DNA of 64,000 nucleotides. It comes from Neurospora intermedia (Eukaryota > Ascomycota > Sordariomycetes > Sordariales > Sordariaceae). Position numbers and translations under genes: made by a program. The notes under the pieces are model-generated. The model worked only from the letters and a program-made list of their open reading frames with translations, searched no databases and was not told where the DNA came from. The DNA is taken from assembly GCA_037102815.1 (NCBI GenBank), contig BTPP01000009.1:1628515-1692514 (forward strand), written 5' to 3'. Within the stretch, counting starts at the first letter, position 1. Each line of letters begins with the position of its first letter. Positions 25,073 through 36,577 of the stretch are shown in pieces.

Positions 25073-25096
25073 ATGCATTATCAGGGCAAATTCCTG
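25073..25096 (-). repeat. Right terminal inverted repeat of the pogo-type element, with TA duplication
   Basis: Exact reverse complement of 4783-4806, followed by TA at 25097-25098. The two ends are 20 kb apart only because of later insertions. Confidence 0.92.
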
Positions 25097-25548
25097 TAAC
25101 GAGTCAACGACATGTCCTATGATGGGAGCCCTGGGTGAACCAAGCAAAATCTTATGCCAACGGTCTGGCTCCGGGACATCCGCGATTAGGAAAATCCGGG
25201 TAGTAAGGGTTTTGTGAGAGAAAAAATCAACAGCAACATTCCGAACAACAGCAGCAACAACAACAACAACAACCACCGACAATTGTCGGATAAACAATTG
25301 CGAAAACATGGAGAGGAACCAAAACACCGGACGAACCACCCGAATCTGATCTCGCACCCGAATCTATAATCTCGCACTTAGATCCGATACGGGGGAAACG
25401 ATCAGCAGGACATGGAGAAGGGCCGATAGCAAAACGTTGTCTCGCGTGCCTGTGTATCATTTTTCCCCAAGAATCCGGACCCTCCACCGTGCCCACCCCA
25501 GATATTATCTCGGATATTTCGGTATATCTCCTCCCTTTCGTCAGAAAA

Positions 25549-25549
<1 letters not shown>

Positions 25550-25580
<31 letters not shown>
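25550..25580 (+). repeat. Poly-A run, 31 bases
   Basis: Uninterrupted A homopolymer in non-coding DNA. It creates poly-Lys/poly-Phe shadow frames that are not genes. Confidence 0.9.
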
Positions 25581-25585
<5 letters not shown>

Positions 25586-26686
25586 GGCCGAACCCCAGTG
25601 CATTCTTGTTCGTGCCCCTGACATTTCTCCAGGTTTCTGCTCACCGGTCGGTCCTATGCCTCGCGTGTGCCATATGGCCAGCAGGCAATAGCGACCAGGA
25701 GTCCACACCGTATTTTCCTCGATGCGTGGAGACTGGAGAGAACAAGAGGAGCCTCCTCCCCCAGAGTTCCAGTTTAGACATCTTCACACACAGGATTTCG
25801 TCACGGTATTTTTCGATCGCCATCTCCATCGTTGTAGCGAGATCGAGCGTCAACGGTTTCACCCCAAAGGGAAAGAACAGTCGGGGCTGCGTCTTGTGGA
25901 AACCCTCTGATGTTGTGTCTAGGTCCCCATTTGCATCTCCCCAAAGTCTCATATGCTCCGGGCAGGTCCAGACCACGCCCACACAACCAAACAACAACCA
26001 ACCGGGTCGGGTTGCAATGAAACTACTATTTTTGCTACTCTGTTTCGATTCGATCTGGTTCCTGTCCGTTGGTAAGGTATCCAGCCCACATGACATCATA
26101 TGAAGTCAAGTATCTGGGGAAACGAAAGAAAGATCCAGCGAAGTGTTGGAGAATGGAGACCCCAGACTCAATAAGCTTTGATGCTCGCGCCCGCGCGCAG
26201 ACAGAACAAAGAGCAAACGCGAACTGCTGGGACTGCCCATTGCACTCAAGACAACGGAAGCCTGCCTGGATTTAGTTGGAGAGAGGCCGTTCAGGTTTCA
26301 GTTAAGCCGTGGAAAACACGACTTGTTTCAACCCGCATAATTACCTCTATGAAAATGCTGGAAGTTCTGAATGTCAACAATGGAGCTATGGGTTTTTTTT
26401 TTGCCTCCTTCTTCGCAAAGCAACTCGTTCAGTTGCCATCTCGGTGAATTGAAAGCAATAGACTGGTCTTCTATCGATCGATGGACTGGAAGTCTGGAAC
26501 AACATGGATGGCGGCGGGTGGTGGAGGTAAGCCTAAGCCCCAGTCCCAGTGCCTTGTCTTTCCCCGGGCCCAGATGCTATGGTCCGACCCACCTGGTGGT
26601 CTCTGCGCGCCCGGCTCCCTCACAAAAACTGCGGCGCAAGGAAGTGCCGGAAGGCGCCCGACCCCCGACCGACACCCAGGCCCAGG

Positions 26687-26716
26687 CCAGTTCCAGTTCC
26701 AGTTCCAGTTCCAGTT
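26687..26716 (+). repeat. CCAGTT hexamer microsatellite, 5 units
   Basis: Five perfect CCAGTT units in tandem in intergenic DNA. Confidence 0.9.
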
Positions 26717-28923
26717 TTCTCCCCGCAAAATCCTCACTCAGTCCGGGGCGCATGTGACCTTGGGGTTTTTTTTTTTTTTTGGGAGCATCTGGGGAACGCG
26801 CGCGTGCACCGCCCCATTCGATCGCATTGGTTGACAAAAAAATCTGGAGTAGTGCGAACTCCACGGAGTCTAGATGCACTTCTGGAGACCGGATGAACGA
26901 CTGTTCGTTTTTTCTTTGTTTTGACCACGTCCCACGTTGCTTGCGCTCAGACACCACTCTTTTCGAACGCACAGATTGGTAGTACATAGATTGGGCTCAT
27001 GTCGTCAATCGATCGCGCAATGTATTGCTGTGCATTGTACGACCTTGTGCAAATTGGGTTTGTGGATTTTGATGCAACTTGTGGATTCGACATGCTCATG
27101 CATTGCATCTTGCTGTGATGAGCAAGACATCGGCAAGGGATATATACACGCTTTGTGAAAGGCTTCAGCGGGTGTTCAAGTTCTGACGAAGTGGTGGCAC
27201 ATGCTGCAGGCTGATTTGGGGCCAGAGAAAAACAGCGACAAAGGAGTGTCCAGGTCGAGAAACCATCGACGCGAAAATTGTTAATGTGACGACAGGTAAG
27301 TACATTCAACACGAAGGCTTTGTGAACAACTACATTTTCAAACCACAGTTTAATCAATCTTGATTGCAAGATTATATAGAAGATGTCGAGGTGCGAGCCA
27401 AGCGACAACTTACAAAACGCAACACCATCTGACGATGTGAATATGGCGAGGACTCGCATACAGACCGAATCTCGTCAAAATAAAGTTTACGCAGTCCCCA
27501 GAAATAAGGCTGACACTTCCGCTCGACAGCTGCATAGCCTGTACATCTCCCGACGTCCCGAAGCTACCTTACCCTTTTTTTTCCCTTTCTTCTCCCATTT
27601 AGCCTGTTCGTCCCGTCCCGTGATGACCTCGGTGGCATCTGCTGCAGAAGACAGGATCCAATGGTCATAAGACCTTAGGTGATGGCCAAGATTCCCCCCC
27701 CCCTCCCCCTAGTGAACCCCAAGCCTCAAGCGATCTCGAAAGAGTCATCTTCCATGTTCTGGACCTTGCCTTTCTAGGCAAGCAGCAGCAAAAATAGATA
27801 GACACTAGACCCTATGCACAGCCGCAAAATGGGACCTCTAGGCACAGGTAGCCAAGGCTGAAACAAGCTTTTCACAAGAGTTTGGGGGGGAGGGATGCAT
27901 CTTGCATCTTGCATTACCGAACGGTCGCCAAATCCCGAAGACCCGGAATCCGGGAACCGGGAACCGACGGGCCGAGGCAATGTAAATAAATGCTCATCGG
28001 CACGGCACCGACTGCAAACCTACCTACCTACCTTTACCTACCTACATAGATGGCACTTTTGACAGCTGCACCAGTAGTAGTGACCAGATCATTAGTACAA
28101 CATGTACTTCACTTGGGTATAGATACCTAGAGATACTTTTCTTACCTACCTACACGTATCGAGACAAAGCGATTGGGAGTACATCTGATGGAAAAAACTA
28201 TGTTACACGCAGATACCCGTTACCTCCCGTCCTAATGAACACAAACACTTTTGATATATTTGGATTGACTTACCGTTTTTTTACCACCACCCAACAGTTT
28301 CAACCCTCCCCGAAATCCATTCCTAAACAGTTTCCAGACAGTTCCCTCCCCGTCGTCCAGAGCCTCGTCTTGTACACTCGACTTCTGGTTATCTAGGAGC
28401 TGCTTTGGACATCTCGCTAATGTCAATTATAATAGCAAATAGCGTTGCGAATGGAACAAGCGTACATTGACTTCAAGACTGCCTAGTAGTTCGATCAGTG
28501 AAAAGACAAAAAATTGCCGCTGATGAATGTTCAAAGATGAACATTCTTCATCTACCATGCCATGTTTGAAAATTTAGACAAAGGTTGAGATTCACAATTG
28601 CTTCCTCGAATGTGCTCGAATATATATGTGTACCTGTAACCAGAGATATACATGTTTGCGCCTGCATTCTCTCATGGTACAGGAAAAGTGACATGCATGG
28701 ATGTGAAACCCAACCAGGCTTAGAGGTACTTACATCTTCTCAGAATGGGACATGAGCATGGAGCAAGCCAGCCGGGCCTTCTCTACTCTACCTACCCTAC
28801 CTCTAGAGATTCATACCTAGGACTGAAGTGACTTGTATACACTAAAAAGACAAGATGGGCGATATGGTAATGTGATGCCAACCCGAGTCTTTTGGTGTCT
28901 TTTTTCGTCTTTGATAGAAGAAG

Positions 28924-28965
<42 letters not shown>
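28924..28965 (+). repeat. Poly-A run, 42 bases
   Basis: Uninterrupted A homopolymer about 700 bases beyond the 3' end of stu2. Confidence 0.9.
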
Positions 28966-28968
<3 letters not shown>

Positions 28969-29636
28969 ATGATCGTTCATTCTCAGTTTCCTTCTTTGTT
29001 CCTTTTTCCCTCTTGTGACATGGACTTGGACTCCATTTCTCAAGTTGAGAGTCCCGTCAGGCCGATCAACATGTCACGACCTAACGGCCAGCAAGCACAT
29101 AGGAAAACCATGGAGACCTCGCTGACACGGATAACATATACTCGTATTCATGTTTGATGTTTCCTCAATCTAATGTACACTCCTTTGCGCATCCATTAGT
29201 TGATCCTGCCTTGGTCATCAGGTGTGGCATATTCCTTCTCATACAGCTTGGCCTCAGCTTGTCTCATACTACGTAGCTGACTGATATAGTCCATGTCTTC
29301 TCCATAGTAGACAGAGAAACTCAAACACAATAGCGAGAATAGCAGTAAAGTTGGAGGGAAGCGAATGACCCAAGCCAGAGGAAGCAAGGCAGACAAGGAA
29401 CTATCAGGTACAGGGGTATGAGGTGTGATTACATTTCCTCTCTTTTTCCGACGCCAACCATGTGTATGCATTCTCCAAAATATACAAATGCCATTTTAAT
29501 CTCCCCCTTTTTACCCTCGATCCACGCTACGTTCCACAAACTTTGATAAATCGCAATACCTATACTCAGCAATAGCGGCATTCGGCGATGGGAGAAGAAT
29601 GCCGCCACGGCAACATGAATAAGCGAAAATGCCTGA

Positions 29637-32608
29637 CTATGGTCGGTTGAGACCCTGCTTGGCCTGGGGAAGGATAATAATCAGCATCAACAACGTACCA
29701 AAGGAAACGATCAAGATCAGCGACATACCTTCATCTGCTCTATCCGTGCCTTCAACTGGCTCGTCACTTCCGCAGCCCTCTTCCAGCTTTCCATTCCACC
29801 CGCTGCACCACTCGAAGGAGCCTGTAACCTGCTCGCGCCAGTCCTCATGCCAGTCCTACTGCTGGACCGCTCCGCTCCGTAGCTACCGAAACCCATAGAA
29901 GCCAGCGACTCGGAGCTCCTAGCCTCCTCCACCGGCTGACGGAAGCCAGCAGGGGTACCACGGCCGCTGCTTCCTCCGCTACCTCCTTGGTGGTACCTAG
30001 GGTCCGGGCTCACCTTCTGGTGGAAGCCGCCCATCATGCCGTCGCCGCCATTCTCCTTCTCTTCACTCATGCTACTGGCAAAGCTCATGCGGTTCCTATT
30101 CGCTGACTGTTGCTGGTAGCCGTTATCGTTATAGATGCCACCGTCGTGGGTCGGGCTCATGACTCCAAGACCGATGTGAGGCGAGCTGGGGCTGCCCGGC
30201 CGGGCACGGTTGGCGTGGCGTAGTTGATCCTCGGTGTGGCTCAGAGCTCGTTTGAGCCTATCCAGCTCACGGCGCAACCGGTCGTTGGTCTGCTCGGCGG
30301 CTTCAAAATCACTGCGAGCCCGGACCAGCTGGGTCTCCTTGGCCTTGATCGAGAGCACGTCCCTGGTATGGTCCTCAATTAGGGAAGCATTCTGGTTCTT
30401 AAGTTCCTGGATCTCTGACAAGAGTTTCGACCGATCATGACGAGCGTCCTCGAGTTGCTTCAGCAGGCGATCATTGGCATCTCGGAGCTCTTCAAGTTCA
30501 GCACGCTCAATGTGGGAGAGGCCTGAAGGTGGGGGTGGCATTGGGGGAGTAGGAGTGTAATCCATTGGTACCGGCTTGGCGAGGGAACGCCCAGCAAGAC
30601 CCCCTGGCTGGAGACCGCCACGTCCAAGTCCCATGCGTGGTGGTGCTGGCCGTTGCTCCTCGGGGGAAGGCGGATCATCAAGGTCCATAGGCTCCGGTTC
30701 CGGCTCTGGCTCCGCGCGGCGAGGAGATGGCGGCGCAGCAAATGCCGACCGCTTCTGTGGAGCCTTGATACCGCCACCAAGACCACCGCTAGGGGCAGCA
30801 CCACCGGGTTTTGGTACACCTATCTTGTTACCGAGACCACCCATGCGCGGGGGAGCGGCGGCGGCAGGGGCCGGTGTAGCTGTCTGGGCAGGAGGCGCCG
30901 CTGCGCCAAATCCTGCTGGCTTCTTGGCACCGGCAGGTGCCTTCTTGACGGGGCCCTTCTTGGCAGGACCCGGAGGCGGTGCTCGAGCTGCTGGAGGAGG
31001 CGGCTTTGGCTTATCCTTGGCCTTGACCTCAGCTGCCTCGTAGAACTCTTTGATCTTGTTCTTCCGGATGTCGTCCAAGCCTTCGAGATGTGGGTTCATT
31101 GCCCTTTCGCCAATGATCTTCATAATCGTACCCAAAACCTCGGCACCACCGGAGCGAAGAGCTTCACTGCTTTCGGCAAGAAGCTTTTTCGCGCACTCAA
31201 CCATGGTCGCAATCTCTTGTTTGCTGGGGACATCCTTCGTTGTGCGCAGGCACCTCACGAGGAACTTCATGGTACCTTCCTTCACTTGAGGATTCTTGTG
31301 TTTAAGGAACTCGGTGATATCCTCCATGTTTTCCGTTAGATCAGTCGACAAGAAAACGGCATCCAGGGCAAGGCCCAATGCATCCGCCACTGACTGCTTC
31401 TTTTCCTTCAGACGCTCGAGGATAGGCTGCATGACGGTAGAGCGATACTTGGCAAAGCCCTTTCGCAGACCCTTTGCGAGTAGCTCGATACACTGTGCTG
31501 CCTGCGTGACGACGGCAATGTTGGCGTCCTTCATACACTTTGCCAAGCAACGTGTGATCTCGTTAAAGTCTCCCTCCTTGATTCTTGGAACGTTCACAAC
31601 CGCGTAAAGGGCCTCACATGCCTCCTTTCTCTCTTTCCACTTTGACGAGGCGATATTCTCGAAGAAATCTTTTGGTACTTTGCTGATGATATCCTGTGGT
31701 TCGGCCAAATCGAATGCGTCGATTTCCCCTACGTCTTCATCCTCAGGTGCGTCAGCCATTTCTTCATCTTCGTCGCCGCCTCCTGCAGGAGCGGCGGCCT
31801 GTGCAGCTTGCTGTGATCGAAGAAGACGCTCTTGCTTGGGAGCCCCTTCGGATTTGGCCTTTTCGAACAGTTGTTCTAGATCATTTTGTTGAGTCGGCTT
31901 GAGTTCGCCCCAGAACATGGGTTTCATGGCGTCGCGCAACCACCTGTAGAACTCGACGGTAAGGTTAGTAGCCTCGGCTCTTACATTCTTGTCGGCATGG
32001 CCAAAGACCTTGGGCAAGAACTTGAGCACGGGCTTGGGGTCTGCCGTCTTGCAACCATAGTTGTGGAAAATGGCCGTTAGCGCAGCGAGCGCTGCAGCGA
32101 CGACTTTGGGAACCTTGTTGGAGAGGACGGGAAGGATCTCTTCAATAACGGGGCCGGGGACGTCGAGTTCGATATAAAGAAGAAGCGCTTCGAGAGAGTT
32201 GGCCTTGATGGCAGGTCTAGTAGACGGGAGACCCTTTTCGACAATGGACGTGATGGTGTGTTGTCTCGACCGAACAGCGCCTTCACGACCGCCAAACTTT
32301 AGAAACGCGCAAAGAGCAGCCATGCCTTCTTGTTGCGCAGCGACGTTGGAATCCGCGACAGCACCCTTCCACAAGCTGGGATCCTGGACAAACGGTCGAA
32401 ACGCGGGATCGTATTCATCGGGGGTCTTTTCGAATGCCTGAGCGGCCTCTTCGTATGCTGCCTTGCGTACTTTCCAGACCTAGCCAACGTTAACAGGGAT
32501 TCTGGGACTTGTAAGCGCAACGAGAGAGACAAGTCTTGGACCGAAACGTACCTTGTGTACCCAACGGTCTGTAAGGGGCAAGGAGCTGAAGTCCTCTTCG
32601 TCACCCAT
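29637..32608 (-). CDS. stu2: XMAP215/Dis1/Stu2-family microtubule polymerase
   Basis: TOG-domain protein that binds tubulin dimers and promotes microtubule growth at plus ends, spindle pole bodies and kinetochores (family knowledge). Three exons: 32608-32552, 32479-29729 and 29663-29637. Introns are 32551-32480 (GTACGT...CTAG) and 29728-29664 (GTATGT...CCCAG). The product is 944 residues. TOG1 is at about 1-235 and TOG2 about 275-530 (FFENIASSKWKERKEACEAL). A Pro/Ala/Lys-rich basic linker follows at about 535-680, a coiled coil at about 685-790 (AELEELRDANDRLLKQLEDA), and a Ser/Gly-rich tail ending EQMKAKQGLNRP. Two TOGs plus a coiled coil is the yeast/fungal layout. I chose MGDEEDFSSLPLTDRWVHK because it begins like family members. 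An upstream in-frame Met at 32866 would add a Ser-rich 86-residue extension. It is divergent from lis1. Confidence 0.93.
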
Positions 32609-35058
32609 GGTTGCGGTTCTGGGTGTTGTGCTTGTTATCGCAGGGCTTTCGGTCGGTGCTATTTCAGGGTTCGATGAATATCGGGACTCAGAAGACAGTC
32701 GAGGATATCGTCTCGACGGGTCGGGGAATGAAGGAAGGCTCGAAGTGCTCTGACTGGCGGGAGTTGAGGTTGATGTAGTCTTGGAGTCGAACGAGGGTGG
32801 GCGACCTAGGGAGGAAACTCGCTTGATTAGTCTCTGAAGCGAAAGGGGTTTTCTAGAGCCGACCATAATGGGAACAAGAGGGGCATTGGAGGGACGAAAG
32901 CGAAATGTGTGCCGTCACGGTGCCTGTTGGGGTGGCCTCGGGTGTCGATGGTGTTCACCCGTTCAGACGGAAGATAGCGAGGGGAGGACTTACAGAAGCT
33001 ATCAACAGCAAGAAGCGAGGAGCGGACAGAAGCAGCAGTGACTTGGATGGATGATGTAGTCTGTCAGGCAGCTGTTTTGTTTGTTGTCTGCGACTGGCAA
33101 CAATGGAGTGTCGCGGGTGCGTAAAGGATGGAAGGGAAGATATACTAGGTGATGTTTAGGTAGGATGTTGCGGCGGGGAATCCGGTCGTCGCTTCTCGAT
33201 TGCTGGCTGCTGCGCTTTTAGCAATTGCGCAGTGTGGGCACGGTGGGCGATAAAGACGGGATCGAAGAACTTGAGGGCCAGGAAGTTCCGTTGTCGTCAC
33301 GGTGTGTTCCTGCTCGACCGCCCTGGTGTGCGTGTGTGATCCGCGGGGGGGAGGGAAGCGTATCCGCGAAGTTAGCGAGATACAGCCGTGGTCGAGGGTG
33401 ATTGATGTATTGTTGTAGATTTGTTGACGGTGACAAGAGTCACGGTCAGTCCACGGCTACGGTAAGTAATTTGTTGTTCGTGCTTCCCGTTTCGCGAACA
33501 GGCTCTGGTTGGCGGGACGGTGACAAGGGAGCGGACCAAACAGTGGACGCCAGGACGGGGTGCGACAGAAGATGGCGCGGGAGGTTCCCTTGTTCCCCTT
33601 GTTCCCCACGTTGAACCCTAACGCCTTGTGAACGCCCAGCAAAGTCTAATGCAGACCCAAGCAATAACCCTTGCAGGCCATGGCAGCCTCCTGTGGCTCA
33701 AAGGGGAATCATGTGGCTGCGATGTCCAATCATCTGGCAGCCTCGTCTACTGACCGCTACCTGATGTCCATCAACCCCTCTTTGATCTGCGCCCGTTGGC
33801 CCGTCACAGTCCGCCAGCGCTTACGTGCCAGCTGTCGATACCTCTAAAGGGTCCTCGGTACCTGCCCCTGTCCATCGATGGTGCTCCCTGACACCTAGAG
33901 GCAGGTAACCCTGACAACAAAGGCCAAGGCCCTGTGATAAGCCTGAAGAAGCTGATCTGATGCGTTGTTTCTCTGCCCCGCCAAAAGCAAGACAGTCCGC
34001 CCACTGAAAGGGAACCCAAACAAAGTGCTACAGTGGGTGAGCCGTTAGTCTGGCTTTATTCAGTTGGCGCTGCGGTTTCCATCTGAGGCTGTTCGTTACA
34101 TGCCGGCGCCGCATTGGATCGCAACCACAATGTACACCCATGGACACACACGAGACTGAAGCATCTTGAACAAGGGAACATCATTGAGCACCAAACAGAC
34201 AAGCATCGTGTCTTCGATATCAGTACCCGTCACATTGCCCTCAGCTCACTTCCATTCTATCTCACCACGAACTATTCAACCTGCAACATAGAGCTCCATT
34301 CGCCTCGAATCCTATTCTTCTCGAGCCCAGTGGCAGAGAGACCAACCAAAAAAAAGCCACCAACGCAGAGCGCAGGGCAGCTAGAGACAGCGACAACTAG
34401 GTCCAGGGACAAGGGGTCCACTTTTAGGCGAACTCCTCACCGTTTGGATTTGGGATCTGGATCTGGATCCGGGATCAAAGCGAGGAGAGAAAGAAGAAAG
34501 AGAGCCCGACAGCTGGCACATGCAACCAGGACAACAACAACAACATCACAACAATAACAACAACAACTTCACGGTAACCCGACCTCCATAACACCGCCGC
34601 CTACCTCACCAGACTCACTACTCCCGTTGCTACATACCACCGTGAGCATCCAAAGGAGCAGCTCTCCCGCCCGCCCAAGTCCCGCGCTCAAACACTTAGT
34701 AGTAGAGGTAGCTTGGAGTGCTCGTGGCCAGCTCTCTGCTTCCCCCCATCCCGCTACCTGACCGAAAGGACCGGGCCTCCACCGAGATGGAGTATAAAGT
34801 CCTGAGCTGCCAAACAATTCCGTCACACTAAGGCATCGCGATCAAGATCTCCCCCCGTAAACAAGTCAACAAACGTGCACGATAACTGTACCTACCCTTC
34901 GGGCGACGCGGCAGGTGGCCACGATACGGACACGGACACGGTCAAGTCCTGGCAAACGAACGGACCGACACCGATCCCGACTCCGCGACAAACCAAAACA
35001 CCACATTTCTTCCCAAGAGACGCCCCTTTAGCTGACCCGCCTCCTTTGGCTGGCAACC
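32609..35058. promoter_or_regulatory. Divergent intergenic region between stu2 and lis1
   Basis: 2.45 kb that must hold the promoters and 5' leaders of both flanking genes. The lis1 side has CA/CAA-rich sequence (acaacaacaacaacatcaca near 34530-34570), common in Neurospora leaders. On the stu2 side a GTAAGT on the minus strand at about 32994 could be the donor of a leader intron. No TATA box or other gene was recognised. Confidence 0.5.
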
Positions 35059-36577
35059 ATGTCCCAAATATTGACCTCTCGGCAGGCCGATGAGCTGTAG
35101 GTTGCCCCTACTTGTATGTAGTCGAGTCGAGACAATGGCTAACTTGTTGTCCGCCAACCCCACAGACACAGAGCCCTCATCGCATACCTCACTGCCGCCA
35201 ACCTGCCCAACACCGCCGCCGCCCTTCGAGAAGAGCTAAGCCTAAGCGAAGAGGTTTTTGATCCAGCTACGGCAAAGAAGTATGAAGGCCTGCTAGAAAA
35301 GAAATGGACTAGTGTAGTCCGGTTGCAAAAAAAGGTGCGCATCCTGTCCGCTGTCCGACCGCCAGATAACTTTTTCTCCCTCTTTCCCCCTTACCAGCCG
35401 CTTACCCCCTTGCCACATACAGATTATGGATCTCGAGTCGCGAAATCATATCCTACAGTCAGAGCTCGACAATGCGACGCCTACATCGCGACAGAACAAA
35501 GACCCTGTCGCCTGGCTACCCCGAGCACCTCCTCGACACACGCTTCAATCACACCGAGACCCCATAACCTGTGTAGCATTCCACCCTGTTTTCTCGTCTC
35601 TAGCTTCCGGATCAGAGGATCAGACCATCAAGATCTGGGATTGGGAGCTAGGCGAGCTAGAGAGGACGATCAAGGGCCACACAAAAGCTGTCCTCGACGT
35701 CGACTATGGCGGCCCCCGCGGGAACACGTTGCTCGCTTCGTGCAGCTCAGATCTAACTATCAAGCTTTGGGACCCCCTAGACTCGTATAAAAACATTCGG
35801 ACTCTACCCGGCCACGATCACAGCGTCAGCGCCGTGCGGTTCATCCCTGGTTCTGGTAACCTTCTGGTTAGCGCAAGTCGCGACAAGACACTAAGGATAT
35901 GGGACGTGAGCACAGGGTACTGCGTCAAGACATTGCGCGGCCATGCCGAGTGGGTGCGCGACGTATGCCCATCTCTTGACGGGAAATATATACTCTCCAC
36001 CAGCGACGATTACACAAGCAGGCTATGGGATGTAACGATAACAAACCCCGAGCCCAAGGTGACCTTGATCGGCCACGAGCATGTGGTGCTATGTTGTGCC
36101 ATTGCACCTCCGGCCGCATATCAGAATCTTGCCGCCATGGCCGGTATCAAGAAGCCCCCTGCGACAAGCTCTGCCGAGTTTATGGCCACGGGCTCTCGAG
36201 ACAAGTCGATCCGGTTATGGGATGCGCGCGGGACATGCATCAAAACCTTGGTCGGCCATGATAACTGGGTGCGAGGGTTGGTGTTCCATCCTGGAGGGAA
36301 ATACCTCTTATCTGTATCCGACGACAAGACCCTTCGGTGCTGGGATCTGACACAAGAAGGAAAATGCGTCAAGACGATCGGGGATGCACATGGCCACTTC
36401 GTCCAGTGTATCAAATGGGCCCCGTCGGTTATCAAGGATGCGTCGGTGAACGGTGACAATGGGGAACCAAACGGGACGCCAAAGAAGGGTGGAGCGGCTG
36501 CCACCCCCGAGGCTCAGATCCGTTGCGTTATTGCGACAGGAAGCGTTGATTTGAACGTCAGAATCTTTGCCAACTGA
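35059..36577 (+). CDS. nudF: LIS1/PAC1/NudF dynein regulator (WD40 protein)
   Basis: Regulates cytoplasmic dynein and nuclear migration, acting at microtubule plus ends with NudE/Ndl1 (family knowledge). Three exons: 35059-35096, 35166-35334 and 35423-36577. Introns are 35097-35165 (GTAGGT...CACAG) and 35335-35422 (GTGCGC...TACAG). The product is 453 residues, the usual LIS1 length. The N-terminus [20 protein letters not shown] is the LisH dimerisation motif (about 7-40). A short coiled coil is at about 62-85. Seven WD40 repeats run from about 105 to the end, for example [26 protein letters not shown] and [17 protein letters not shown] Gly/Asn/Lys-rich insert ([16 protein letters not shown]) sits before the last repeat. 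The start is fixed by the conserved MSQILTxRQ beginning. Neurospora has two LIS1 paralogues; this is probably the nudF-1/lis1-1 type, from memory. Confidence 0.95.

Larger units (their letters stand above)
4783..25096 (-). mobile_element. Pogo/Fot1-type DNA transposon relic carrying nested insertions
   Basis: Base layer of the whole AT-rich block. The 24-base ends at 4783-4806 and 25073-25096 are perfect inverted repeats beginning CAGGAATTTGCCCTGATAAT. They are flanked by TA (4781-4782 and 25097-25098), the target duplication of the Tc1/mariner-pogo superfamily. Transposase remnants lie between the ends on the minus strand in the right order: N-terminal helix-turn-helix at 24501-24664, then the DDE domain and C-terminus from 7120 down to 4950. 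Removing the insertions leaves about 2.3 kb. RIP stops (TAG/TAA for CAG/CAA) show it is dead. The N-terminal part right of 24500 and the terminus near 4950-5340 are less mutated than the interior. Confidence 0.9.
25099..29636. other. Gene-free stretch with homopolymers and microsatellites
   Basis: Normal GC content and no RIP. Many short overlapping reading frames on both strands, none with a recognisable domain, introns or a good start. Contents: A31 at 25550-25580, five CCAGTT units at 26687-26716, a T run near 26765, CCTACCTACC tracts near 28020-28045 and 28145, and A42 at 28924-28965. The right end is the 3' flank of stu2. Possible non-coding transcripts cannot be judged. Confidence 0.5.

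Noticed and set aside
26471-26757. Frames with (NW)n or (PV)n repeats
   Set aside because: Produced by the CCAGTT microsatellite, not by a gene.
26947-27459. 170-codon minus-strand frame
   Set aside because: No domain; within a stretch of overlapping chance frames.
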